Both the position numbers and the translations under genes were made by a program. Positions 7,051 through 15,778 of a stretch of DNA of 36,553 nt are shown here, piece by piece (within the stretch, counting starts at the first letter, position 1; each line of letters opens with the position of its first letter). The stretch is from Bdellovibrionales bacterium (GTDB lineage: Bacteria; Myxococcota; XYA12-FULL-58-9; SYDY01). The stretch lies in NCBI GenBank assembly GCA_005801425.1, contig SYDY01000086.1, positions 1 through 36,553 of the forward strand. The letters run 5' to 3'. The notes beneath the pieces are model-generated. The model searched no databases, was not told the DNA's origin, and saw only the letters and a program-made list of their open reading frames with translations.

Positions 7051-8926
7051 AAAATTCGGGATCCGATGGTCAGGACTCATTCCGCTTTGCATACTCACAG
7101 CACTGGTGGTGATTTATTTTTTATTCTTTTTTGATCAACACCTTCGCTATTGGATGGCCAAAGGCGCCACAAAACTCAATGGTGCCAAAGTTGATATAGC
7201 AAGCGTTACAACACATTTTAGTAAAGCGCGTATCACAATCCATGGTCTCGATTTTGGTTCACGCAGTGAACCCATGACCAATACGGCAAGCATTGATACC
7301 GTCGTTTTGGATATCAATCCAGGCGCCATCATCCATGGGCATGTGGTTATTGACGAAACAAGCGTCACCGGTATGCATTATGGGACACCTAGAAAGACAT
7401 CGGCTGCGTTAAGTGCAGCCGAAAGTAAAAATTCTGTTCCTACCCTTGCAAGTAAGCTTGGCCAGGCCGTTGAACATGAGGTCAAAGCGGCGATTGAAGA
7501 AAGTCCTTTGAACAATCTTTCCGCATTACTCAATGTAGACTCACTCAAACAAGCCGCACTCACACAATTAGACAATTTGCCCACGGTGCAAAAAGTCAAA
7601 CAGATCACCGAAGATGTTAAAAACACAGAAAAAGCCTGGCGCAGCCAAATTGAGGCTTTGCCGAGCGTCAACGATGTGCGCGATATCGAACAAAAGATAA
7701 AAAGTTTGGCATCCTCCGAAATCAAATCACCTGCCGATGTTCAGCGCATTATTGGTGAAATTCAAACCCTGCAAAAACAAGCCAAAACATGGCAGGAAGC
7801 TGCATTGCAAACCCAAAAACGTCTTGTGACCGACGTACAACGTTTTGAAACCATGACCCGTGAAACGGCGGCCACAGTGAAGAACGACGTACAAGGCGTG
7901 ATGACGGCCATCAAAGCGCCCTCACTGGATATTCACGATTTGGCCCCTGCGCTGCTTGGGCCCATGGCGCAAAAACGATTGCATACCCTTGCATCCGCCA
8001 TAGATATGGCGCGTGCTTATATGCCGAACAATAAAAACAAAGAAAAAAATCCTGACGTCGTGACGGTAAAACGCGCCCAGGGGACCGATGTCATTTTTCG
8101 ACGCGAAATCACCTATCCCAAATTTCTTTTGCGCGCTGCTAAAGTAGATACCGATCTCTTTCACGATGAAAAGCGCGGGCGACTGACCATCAACGCTGCC
8201 AATATAACCAACACACCCCATATATGGCCCGAACCTGCAACCTTTGCCGTCGATGTCAAAGCGCCCGGCATTGAACATGCAAGTCTCAATGGCACCATAG
8301 ATCACCGAACAGACCTTGCCCACGAAACCATCAAAGCCAAAGTGCAAGGGATCGATCTCGGCACCATGGATCTTCATCGCAGCAATACACTCACCTTCGT
8401 GATTACAAATGCACTGCTGGATGCGGAAACCTCGGTGGATATTCAAGACGATGTTTTTGGTGTGCATATGGCAGGCACCATGCGTGATGTCCGTTACACT
8501 GTAGAATCGGGAAATGCTGAAATAACAAAGATACTCCAAGATATCGTCAAAGATCTGAATATTGTTCAACTGAGTGTGGGTGTTTCGGGCGATATCGCTT
8601 CACCTAAATTTGAAATTCATAGCAATTTGGGTGAACGCCTTGCCCATGGCTTGCGCAATGCACTTCTTCATCGTTTTGAAGAACTCAAAACCCATGTAGA
8701 AGCCAAAGTACGTGAACGGTTTGAAGTCGAGCAAGCGCGTGCAGTAGAAGCCGTCAATCAATTGCGCCAAGAAGGTGTAGACATTGCCACAAAGCGATTA
8801 AGCGATCTTGTCGGGCTTGATGGCATGGCGCAAAATGCGATCAAAGAGGTCGGTGGGAAATTATCAAAAAATGCGGCTGATGCGGTGTTTAAGCAGCTTG
8901 GCGGTAAAATTAAATTGCCGTTTTAA
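7037..8926 (+). CDS. TIGR03545-family AsmA-like envelope protein
   Basis: I choose the ATG at 7037 rather than an upstream in-frame codon because it leads directly into a basic N-terminus and one membrane helix (LIPLCILTALVVIYFLFFF, residues about 13-32). The product is 629 residues. After the helix comes an AsmA-like unit (KVDIASVTTHFSKARITIHGLDF), then a long Gln/Lys-rich coiled-coil region (about residues 140-300), and a beta-rich C-terminal half. AsmA-type proteins act in phospholipid or outer-membrane homeostasis; for TIGR03545 the function is not established. Overlap with TIGR03546 by 14 nt supports a joint membrane complex. Confidence 0.75.
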   Translation: MRSVKKFGIRWSGLIPLCILTALVVIYFLFFFDQHLRYWMAKGATKLNGAKVDIASVTTHFSKARITIHGLDFGSRSEPMTNTASIDTVVLDINPGAIIHGHVVIDETSVTGMHYGTPRKTSAALSAAESKNSVPTLASKLGQAVEHEVKAAIEESPLNNLSALLNVDSLKQAALTQLDNLPTVQKVKQITEDVKNTEKAWRSQIEALPSVNDVRDIEQKIKSLASSEIKSPADVQRIIGEIQTLQKQAKTWQEAALQTQKRLVTDVQRFETMTRETAATVKNDVQGVMTAIKAPSLDIHDLAPALLGPMAQKRLHTLASAIDMARAYMPNNKNKEKNPDVVTVKRAQGTDVIFRREITYPKFLLRAAKVDTDLFHDEKRGRLTINAANITNTPHIWPEPATFAVDVKAPGIEHASLNGTIDHRTDLAHETIKAKVQGIDLGTMDLHRSNTLTFVITNALLDAETSVDIQDDVFGVHMAGTMRDVRYTVESGNAEITKILQDIVKDLNIVQLSVGVSGDIASPKFEIHSNLGERLAHGLRNALLHRFEELKTHVEAKVRERFEVEQARAVEAVNQLRQEGVDIATKRLSDLVGLDGMAQNAIKEVGGKLSKNAADAVFKQLGGKIKLPF

Positions 8927-8938
8927 AAATCACATATG

Positions 8939-8956
8939 GGAGGGGCAAGCCCCTCC
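8939..8956. terminator. Bidirectional hairpin between convergent genes
   Basis: GGAGGGGC and GCCCCTCC pair perfectly, with AA between them. It lies 12 nt after the TIGR03545 stop and 13 nt before the stop of the convergent gene. The T-runs are poor (CATTTT on one side, TTTTTAAAAC on the other), but the position fits a shared terminator. Confidence 0.6.
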
Positions 8957-8969
8957 ACTACATTTTAAA

Positions 8970-10049
8970 TTAGGATATAAAATCTGCCGATAGCATACGT
9001 TTTCTGTTGGGGTCGAATAAACAACGCGCAACACCATCCACCACACGCCCATCCTTCATCGTCATTGTATAGCCAAAGGTCGTAAACTGACCCGCACTGT
9101 TGATATTTGACCACCTACGCGCAGGTCGATCGCCACGCTCTGCATAATCCGCCGTGGATTTTTCACGCAGTGTGATACTTTTCACCGATTGAAGTAATTC
9201 TTGGGATGAGATCCTGCGATCTGCTTGAATCAAAGGGCAAAAGAGTCGCGGTTCTTGATCTATAAAACGACGACCGATGCGATCTGCATTCTGTTCGTTG
9301 ATTCTTTGGATCAGTTTTTTGCTTTGACCAATCCCACGCCCCTGGATCCCAGAAATCATTCCCCACAGATATCGGCATGTCCCAAAAAAACTAAGATTGC
9401 CCAAAATATCGCCAAAAGAGGGCAGCATCATGGGCCAAAGCGTTGGGTGCAACATCACGTAACCCATTGCACTGCGCAACGACCAAGAGACCTGCATTTC
9501 CTGGATCTTCAATGATGATTGACCTTCATCGCCTGCCACTTCGGCCACTTTGTACATCAAATGTGCCGGAACTTCGTAATGCCTGGTCCCAAAAAATTTG
9601 ACATCTCGGGTGATATGCACAACCACATCGCGCAGCATGGCATCGCCGCAAACAACATCTTTCACGACTTGAAACCAAACTTTTTTATTGCCCTGAATAA
9701 ATGCACCCCAAAAACGGGGCAAGTCGGTATACTCGTAATTTCCTGATCCTATAGGATCTGACAGCTTGAGACCCTGCCGGCAAAACACATTTTGCCAAGC
9801 AGGTAAACTTTTCGTAGCCACGGCCGTGGGCGACGCTTCAACCGCATTTCGTACATGTTCCGCTGTAAAACCATTCGAAAGCTTGGATGGCAAAGGCAAT
9901 GCACCACGAGATTGCAAGGGTGCACGGCGATTCACATCACTCACATCGATGGCCTGATGCAATACAGGCCCTGACGCCGGCGGCATTGCGAAAAGAACCC
10001 CTGTCGCAATACTCGGCATTGCACCGTCTGTTGGCGAAACTCTGGACAT
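8970..10049 (-). CDS. Unknown soluble protein with disordered N-terminus
   Basis: I do not recognise this 359-residue protein. The start is set at the ATG at 10049 because GGAG lies six bases upstream; a GTG at 10061 has no Shine-Dalgarno. Residues 1-60 are Pro/Ala/Ser-rich and probably disordered. The rest looks folded and carries aromatic-rich segments (DLPRFWGAFIQGNKKVWFQVV, KFFGTRHYEVPAHLMYKV, GYVMLHPTLWPMM). There is no signal peptide. The C-terminal part includes FTTFGYTMTMKDGRVVDGVAR, plausibly a beta hairpin. It is divergent from the metal-efflux operon with 131 nt between the starts. Confidence 0.65.
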   Translation of the reverse strand: MSRVSPTDGAMPSIATGVLFAMPPASGPVLHQAIDVSDVNRRAPLQSRGALPLPSKLSNGFTAEHVRNAVEASPTAVATKSLPAWQNVFCRQGLKLSDPIGSGNYEYTDLPRFWGAFIQGNKKVWFQVVKDVVCGDAMLRDVVVHITRDVKFFGTRHYEVPAHLMYKVAEVAGDEGQSSLKIQEMQVSWSLRSAMGYVMLHPTLWPMMLPSFGDILGNLSFFGTCRYLWGMISGIQGRGIGQSKKLIQRINEQNADRIGRRFIDQEPRLFCPLIQADRRISSQELLQSVKSITLREKSTADYAERGDRPARRWSNINSAGQFTTFGYTMTMKDGRVVDGVARCLFDPNRKRMLSADFIS

Positions 10050-10180
10050 GTTCGGCTCCACAAACGACTCGCATCTTCTTTATCGCAGTACTGGGCCGCG
10101 CTGTGCGTCAAAATATGCGACAAAATGCGCTTGGCGCACAGATTGCAATTTATAAAGATGACGGCCACAATCAGGATGAC

Positions 10181-11221
10181 ATGAGCTTTAAACAAACATG
10201 GCTGATCGCATGCATCATACTCATCGGGTGTCAGAAAAAAGACCCTGAACCTAACGTCTCCGAAAACGCCACATCGTCCCCTACGGCATGGGTTCTTGTA
10301 GAAAAACCCCACGATCCATCGCTTTTACAAGCACCCGCGGTGGTACGCACCGTAACAAGCTCACGAGGAACCGTAGAGGCCGTCGTATCCATGCGCGTAT
10401 TGCGTGTTCACGTGGGCATCGGTGATCATGTCAGCGTGGGAGATCCATTGCTATCCGTCACATCCCAAGAGATCGGAGATGCCGCGACCTCTTATTTATC
10501 ATTTCAACAGCTCGCCAATCTCCATAACACGCGAAGTCATGAAATAGATGCGATGCACAAAGCCGGCGTTGCGGATCATACCCAAGTTGTTGCGCAAAAA
10601 ACCCAAGCACTCACCTATGCCGCCGAAGCCAAGCGTTTTGCTGCCAAACTTCGGGCCTATGGCATCGATCCTGCACAAGCCAATACGATCACCCAAAAAG
10701 GTGTCGCCATTCTACAATCGCCAGTGACAGGCGTTGTATCGGTGATTGCAGCCGCCACGGGAAAAACCTACGCCCAAGGTGCCGAACCGATGATTGAGAT
10801 CCAAGGCTCAGGCCCTGCACGCATTGAAGTACGCACCGGTGAACCCTGGCCGCTAGATGCAAAAGTTCTTTTCATAGGAAGTGACGGACGCAAGGTACCA
10901 CTCAAATCGCCTCCCTTGGGCGCTGCGGTTGATCCCATCGATGCCACGGCACGTGCATGGTACGCCCCATTGGATCCCATTGAATTGCCCGGTGGTCTTT
11001 TTGGTGTCGCCTATTTACAAACATCCGATGATCTCTGGGAAGTGCCCGTGATGGCGGTGGCTCAATCCACAGGAGAGAGTGCGGTTTGGCGCAAACGAGA
11101 GAATATCAACGAGAAAGTGCGCGTCGATGTTTGGGCATCGTCAGGTGCCACCGCTATTGTGCGAGGCAATTTACAAGCAGGCGACCGCGTTGCCGCCGAT
11201 TCACGGATGATCCATGATTGA
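10181..11221 (+). CDS. Efflux membrane fusion lipoprotein (HlyD/CusB-type)
   Basis: Periplasmic adaptor that links the RND pump to an outer-membrane channel. I take the ATG at 10181, which follows AGGA and gives a lipoprotein signal (MSFKQTWLIACIILIGC) with lipobox LIGC and Cys17 as the lipidation site. The 346-residue product has the lipoyl/barrel-sandwich halves (VVSMRVLRVHVGIGDHVSVGDPLLSV and ILQSPVTGVVSVI), a helical hairpin between them, and a C-terminal beta-barrel ending LQAGDRVAADSRMI. It overlaps the pump gene by 8 nt. No outer-membrane factor of the CusC/TolC type is in the window. Confidence 0.85.
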   Translation: MSFKQTWLIACIILIGCQKKDPEPNVSENATSSPTAWVLVEKPHDPSLLQAPAVVRTVTSSRGTVEAVVSMRVLRVHVGIGDHVSVGDPLLSVTSQEIGDAATSYLSFQQLANLHNTRSHEIDAMHKAGVADHTQVVAQKTQALTYAAEAKRFAAKLRAYGIDPAQANTITQKGVAILQSPVTGVVSVIAAATGKTYAQGAEPMIEIQGSGPARIEVRTGEPWPLDAKVLFIGSDGRKVPLKSPPLGAAVDPIDATARAWYAPLDPIELPGGLFGVAYLQTSDDLWEVPVMAVAQSTGESAVWRKRENINEKVRVDVWASSGATAIVRGNLQAGDRVAADSRMIHD

Positions 11222-14200
11222 GTCATGTGTTGCTTGGTCGGTTAAGAACTACCGTCGTGTGCTACTTATTGTTCTATTAACCACGCTATGCAGCCTATTC
11301 GTCGCATGGCATTTACGTTTTGATGCATTGCCCGATGTCACAGGTCAGCAGGTGGCGGTGATCACCCGCGCCCCGGGGCGGACGCCCGAAGAAGTCGAAT
11401 TGCTCATCACAAAACCACTTGAAATGGCCCTAGGAGGCATTCAAGGCCTTTCAGGAAATCGCAGTATTTCGTTGTATGGCTTGTCGTCGATCACGCTTTT
11501 ATTTCAAGACAATGTTGATCTTTTGCGTGCACGGCAGCTTGTTCAAGAGCGCATTCAAACAGCCATCGCGAATATTCCACGCGATGTTGGCACACCTGAA
11601 CTTGGCCCGTTAAGCGGTGGCCTTGGTGAGATCTATCAATTTGCCGTAAGTTCGCCCGAACGCACCGCCGCGCAACTTTTGGAAATTGTGCAATACAACA
11701 TGGCGCCCATACTCCGCGCAGTCCCCGGGATCGTCGAAGTCAATCCATGGGGCGGCGAACAACGTACCATGGATGTGATTGGCGACCCTGTCGACATGGC
11801 ACGCCATCGGATCACATTAAGAGAATTAACAGAAGCTACCCGGCAAACGTCAGGACAAGTGGCCGGCGCAACCCTCGAACGTGGATCGGCGGGCATGTTG
11901 CTTCGTGGTGTCGCATGGCCACGTCATGCGGGCGACTTGGCCGCTTCTGTGATCCGTATTGACGATCATGGTGACGTGATCCGCATCGGCGATGTCGCCC
12001 ATGTTGTGGAAGGTGCTTTGCCACGCATTGGTGCTGCAACGATTAATGGACAAGGTGAGACTGTTTACGTCATGTTACAAATGCAGCTTGGGGCCAATGC
12101 ACGCGATGTATTAAAAGATGTGCATCAAGCCATGACACTTCTGAAAAAACATCTTCCATCCGATGTCGTCATTCAAGAAGTTTACGATCGAAGTCGTTTG
12201 GTGCAAGCCACGCTTAAAACCGTATTTATGAACCTCCTTGAAGGCGGTTTGTTGGTCATTTTTGTTTTGTTTGCAATGCTCGGTAGTTTTCGCGCAGGTC
12301 TTCTTGTGGCATCGGTGATCCCCTTGTCGATGCTCGGTGCTATGGCAGGCATGGCCCTCTTACACATTCCTGGTAACTTGATGAGTCTTGGTGCCCTTGA
12401 TTTTGGGTTGCTTGTGGATGGCGCGGTGGTGATGATCGAAGCACTTTTTTTTGCCATTCACATGCGAGGTGGTGATATCGCCGCGCATATTCGTGAAACA
12501 AGCGTGCGAATGGCCAAGTCGGTGTTCTTTGCCGTTGTGATCATCATGCTGGTGTATCTGCCCATTTTAACGCTCAGTGGCGTTGAAGGGAAATTATTTC
12601 GTCCCATGGCCATTTCGGTTCTGTTGGCCCTTGCATCGGCATTGCTTCTTTCTCTTTTTTATATCCCCGCAGCAGCGCACATGTTTCTGCGTGCGCGTGA
12701 TGTTCCCGCCCATGATCCACCACTCGTTGCATGGTTTGCAAAGTGCTACGCCCCGTTACTCGCCCAAGCGATGGCAAAGCCACAACGTGTTTTCGGCATC
12801 GCAGCAGGCATGCTTGCGGTGGGATTACTTTTATTTGCGCTGATAGGAACTTCCTTCGTCCCCCAATTGGGTGAAGGCGATCTCGTGGTTCAAACCACAC
12901 GCGATCCTGATATCCGTATTGAAACCGCCATTGCAACCAATCTCACCATGGAAAAAGCAATCAGGGCCTCTGTTCCTGAAGTCGCACAAATCGCATCACG
13001 CCTTGGAAGTCCTGCCATTGCGACCGATGTCATGAGTATTTCCCAAGCCGATGTATTCATTCAATTGCACCCCACATCAGAGTGGCGCGATGGCATGTCC
13101 CGTGACGATGTCATTGCAGAAGTCAACAAGGCGATCCAAGCATCCACACCCGTCCAGGAAATCGCATTCACCCAACCCATTCAAATGCGATTCAATGAGT
13201 TGGTCGGTGGAAGCGTTGCTGATGTCACCGTGAGTTTATACGCTGAATCGTTTGACACGCTTCAAACCATGGGCGCACAGGTCGCCACCTTGCTTAAAAC
13301 CGTAGATGGCGCCGATGATGTTCGTATTTTCGCACCGCCCTCCGTGAGCCTTGTTGAAGTTCGTCCTAAACCCATTGAAGCCGCACGCCTTGGGCTTTCT
13401 CCCGATGATATTTTACAGCATGTTTCGGCCCTGCGTGCTGGGATCCATGCAGGCATCACCTACGACGGTCCCGTACAAATTCCTTTGCGTGTTCTTTTGG
13501 GAAGCAGCACCGATGCACTCACGCTTGAACGAACGCCCATCCCCACCCGCGATGGTCATGCGGTACAACTTACCCAAGTGGCGTCTGTAGAACGCACAGA
13601 GGGCCCTGCCCTTATCAATCATGAAATGGGAGATCGCCGTATTGTTGTCGGATTTAACGTGCGAGACCGCGATTTGGGATCCGTTGTCAAAGACGGTCGT
13701 GCTCTCATCGAAGCGCAAGGCAATATTCCTAACGCTGTTCGTATGGTGTGGGGCGGACAGTATGAAAGTTTTCAAAGTGCACGCAAGCGACTCGCTTGGA
13801 TTATTCCAACCGTTTTAACCGCCATCTTTTTACTGCTGCTGCTCTTGTTTCGTGATCATATCGCAGCACTCCTGATCCTTCTGAATGTGCCGTTTTCGGC
13901 TGTGGGCGGGATCCTGACGCTGTTCTCGCGAAATTTGCCTTTGTCAATATCCGCTGCCATTGGCTTTATCGCACTTAGCGGCATCGCGGTCATGAACGGT
14001 GTCGTACTCATGGGTGCATTTCAAGATTCCATGGCGGCGGGAGAAAACAGTTTCGATGCTGCACGCCATGCTGCCATCTCACGACTTCGTCCCGTGCTCA
14101 TGACTGCCCTTGTTGCAGCACTTGGATTTGTTCCCATGATGCTCGCCACAGGCACGGGCGCTGAAGTACAAAGGCCCCTTGCCACCGTGGTGGTCGGCGG

Positions 14201-14291
14201 ACTCATCACGAGCACGTTTTTAACGTTGATTATTTTGCCGGTGTTGCTTGCGAGGGTTTATCGAACAGCGCCCTCGACGCCTCTTCCGTAA
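11214..14291 (+). CDS. CusA/CzcA-family heavy-metal efflux RND pump
   Basis: Proton-driven inner-membrane exporter. The 1025-residue product has the RND layout: membrane helix 1 (VLLIVLLTTLCSLFVAWHL), a large periplasmic loop, a helix bundle, a second loop and a final helix bundle. The heavy-metal subfamily signature is visible as D396-FGLLV-D402-GAVVMI-E409. The sequence does not let me decide between monovalent (Cu/Ag) and divalent (Zn/Co/Cd) substrates. Its ATG lies inside the end of the membrane fusion gene, so the two are coupled. The last 62 nt overlap the convergent ATP-grasp-like gene. Confidence 0.92.
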   Translation: MIESCVAWSVKNYRRVLLIVLLTTLCSLFVAWHLRFDALPDVTGQQVAVITRAPGRTPEEVELLITKPLEMALGGIQGLSGNRSISLYGLSSITLLFQDNVDLLRARQLVQERIQTAIANIPRDVGTPELGPLSGGLGEIYQFAVSSPERTAAQLLEIVQYNMAPILRAVPGIVEVNPWGGEQRTMDVIGDPVDMARHRITLRELTEATRQTSGQVAGATLERGSAGMLLRGVAWPRHAGDLAASVIRIDDHGDVIRIGDVAHVVEGALPRIGAATINGQGETVYVMLQMQLGANARDVLKDVHQAMTLLKKHLPSDVVIQEVYDRSRLVQATLKTVFMNLLEGGLLVIFVLFAMLGSFRAGLLVASVIPLSMLGAMAGMALLHIPGNLMSLGALDFGLLVDGAVVMIEALFFAIHMRGGDIAAHIRETSVRMAKSVFFAVVIIMLVYLPILTLSGVEGKLFRPMAISVLLALASALLLSLFYIPAAAHMFLRARDVPAHDPPLVAWFAKCYAPLLAQAMAKPQRVFGIAAGMLAVGLLLFALIGTSFVPQLGEGDLVVQTTRDPDIRIETAIATNLTMEKAIRASVPEVAQIASRLGSPAIATDVMSISQADVFIQLHPTSEWRDGMSRDDVIAEVNKAIQASTPVQEIAFTQPIQMRFNELVGGSVADVTVSLYAESFDTLQTMGAQVATLLKTVDGADDVRIFAPPSVSLVEVRPKPIEAARLGLSPDDILQHVSALRAGIHAGITYDGPVQIPLRVLLGSSTDALTLERTPIPTRDGHAVQLTQVASVERTEGPALINHEMGDRRIVVGFNVRDRDLGSVVKDGRALIEAQGNIPNAVRMVWGGQYESFQSARKRLAWIIPTVLTAIFLLLLLLFRDHIAALLILLNVPFSAVGGILTLFSRNLPLSISAAIGFIALSGIAVMNGVVLMGAFQDSMAAGENSFDAARHAAISRLRPVLMTALVAALGFVPMMLATGTGAEVQRPLATVVVGGLITSTFLTLIILPVLLARVYRTAPSTPLP

Positions 14292-15699
14292 GCAGAGGCA
14301 CCACACCACCGCCTCCCACGATATTAACTATCGATGACGTTGAACCACGACACACGCCGCCCCATGCAATATCAGCTTCCAATCCTACCGATGCATAGGA
14401 TGAAAAATCGACATGCAAAGCGATCTCGTGTGCGCCATCGTGATCACACAAAATATGGGGATCTTGTGTGTTCTCGATACGTTGCTGAACAACATAGCCA
14501 CCCCCCGTAAGATCCTCTGCACAACGTTTACAAAGTGCAGCCCAATCCAAAACTTCGCCGTAGGCAGTCAATACACGTTCTTTAAATGATGGATCGTCTC
14601 GTGTACTCCCCACAAAAACAGCACGGCCACCATAATCCCATGAACGCTTCAACACATAGCGTTCAGGATCCTGGGCGACTTCATCAAGCAAATTAGCGAT
14701 ACGTTCACCTGATCCCAATGTCGATCTTCCAGAACGAAAATGACGCGTCCATGGCACTGACACTTCAATCGCGTTTAATTCTTCGTCGCTCAATGCGGTA
14801 TCACGCGCCAGATCAGACATGTGCAAAATTTGAGATAAAAACGAAAACAAGATTTTTTCTTCGTAGGGTGAAGCGGGCAAATTTAACACAGTCGGCGTAC
14901 CATGCTTTGCGCCACGCACAGCATCATCGAGCAATCCAATCGCATCGTCACGTCCTGGAATACTCTCTTCAAGTCTTCGCACAAAGATATGGCGATAGAT
15001 GAGATCTTCGCCGGTCAAACGGATCTTGACCAGATCTTCAGGAACAATCACACGACTTTCAATACCCCATGAAGAAAAACGCCGTGCCAAAAATTGTTGT
15101 TCGGTGATCTGTGCATCCAAGGGCCGAAGAAGATGAAAAATGCGCTTCGGTGCATGACCCGATTTTTGAATGGTTGCCTGCTGCAACGCTTCAAATAACG
15201 CACGCGCATTGGACGGCGTCATGGCTTGGATGCCTGTAATTTCTTGTGCACCCAAACCACGTGCAGCACCCACCGAAGCCACAAGCGATTCCATCGCAAT
15301 ATCGGAGTAACCTTGCATCGCCGGAATCGTCGCGTTTAATTCCAGTGCATGCGGTATGCTGGCATCAACAAAATAATCCACACGGGCAACAGGAAGTATC
15401 GATGCGCGGGTGATCAATGCAAATCGTCGTTCGAGAGGTGACAAAGCGTCCAAAAAAAGATGACGATGATCACCCTGCAAAAGAATATTTGCAACCTTCA
15501 CCGCCGCGCCTGCCAACGTATGAGAAAGCAAAGAACGGGATTTTAATTCCTGTGAAGACAACAGAACAGGCGTTGCCGTCACCGGAATAGGGATGCGTTC
15601 CCCAGAAGGCCGCGTGACCGCAAGCCCCTCGGCAAAAGCCCTCTCAGCCAAGGATACCGCGATGTCCGGCGCAACCCTACGAAATTTTTCGATGCTCAC
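14230..15699 (-). CDS. ATP-grasp-like enzyme, substrate unknown
   Basis: The 489-residue product looks like an ATP-dependent carboxylate-amine or peptide ligase. The C-terminal half contains ERYVLKRSWDYGGRAVFVG, a typical ATP-grasp nucleotide-binding strand with Lys and a Gly-rich loop, followed by GGGYVVQQRIENT and a terminal Gly-rich IVNIVGGGGVVPLL. The N-terminal half has HALELNATIPAMQGYSDIAM, which resembles the substrate-binding part of glutathione-synthetase-like enzymes. I cannot name the product. The start is a GTG with GAGG immediately before it, so a downstream start is possible. It is divergent from tex (79 nt apart) and overlaps the pump gene at its 3' end by 62 nt. Confidence 0.65.
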   Translation of the reverse strand: MSIEKFRRVAPDIAVSLAERAFAEGLAVTRPSGERIPIPVTATPVLLSSQELKSRSLLSHTLAGAAVKVANILLQGDHRHLFLDALSPLERRFALITRASILPVARVDYFVDASIPHALELNATIPAMQGYSDIAMESLVASVGAARGLGAQEITGIQAMTPSNARALFEALQQATIQKSGHAPKRIFHLLRPLDAQITEQQFLARRFSSWGIESRVIVPEDLVKIRLTGEDLIYRHIFVRRLEESIPGRDDAIGLLDDAVRGAKHGTPTVLNLPASPYEEKILFSFLSQILHMSDLARDTALSDEELNAIEVSVPWTRHFRSGRSTLGSGERIANLLDEVAQDPERYVLKRSWDYGGRAVFVGSTRDDPSFKERVLTAYGEVLDWAALCKRCAEDLTGGGYVVQQRIENTQDPHILCDHDGAHEIALHVDFSSYASVGLEADIAWGGVCRGSTSSIVNIVGGGGVVPLLTEEASRALFDKPSQATPAK

Positions 15700-15778
15700 A
15701 CCTCATTTTTATCACCCGATCGCCCACGAAGAAAGCGAATACCGTTTACCTCACGCCCTCTTTCGCCTAAATCACACC

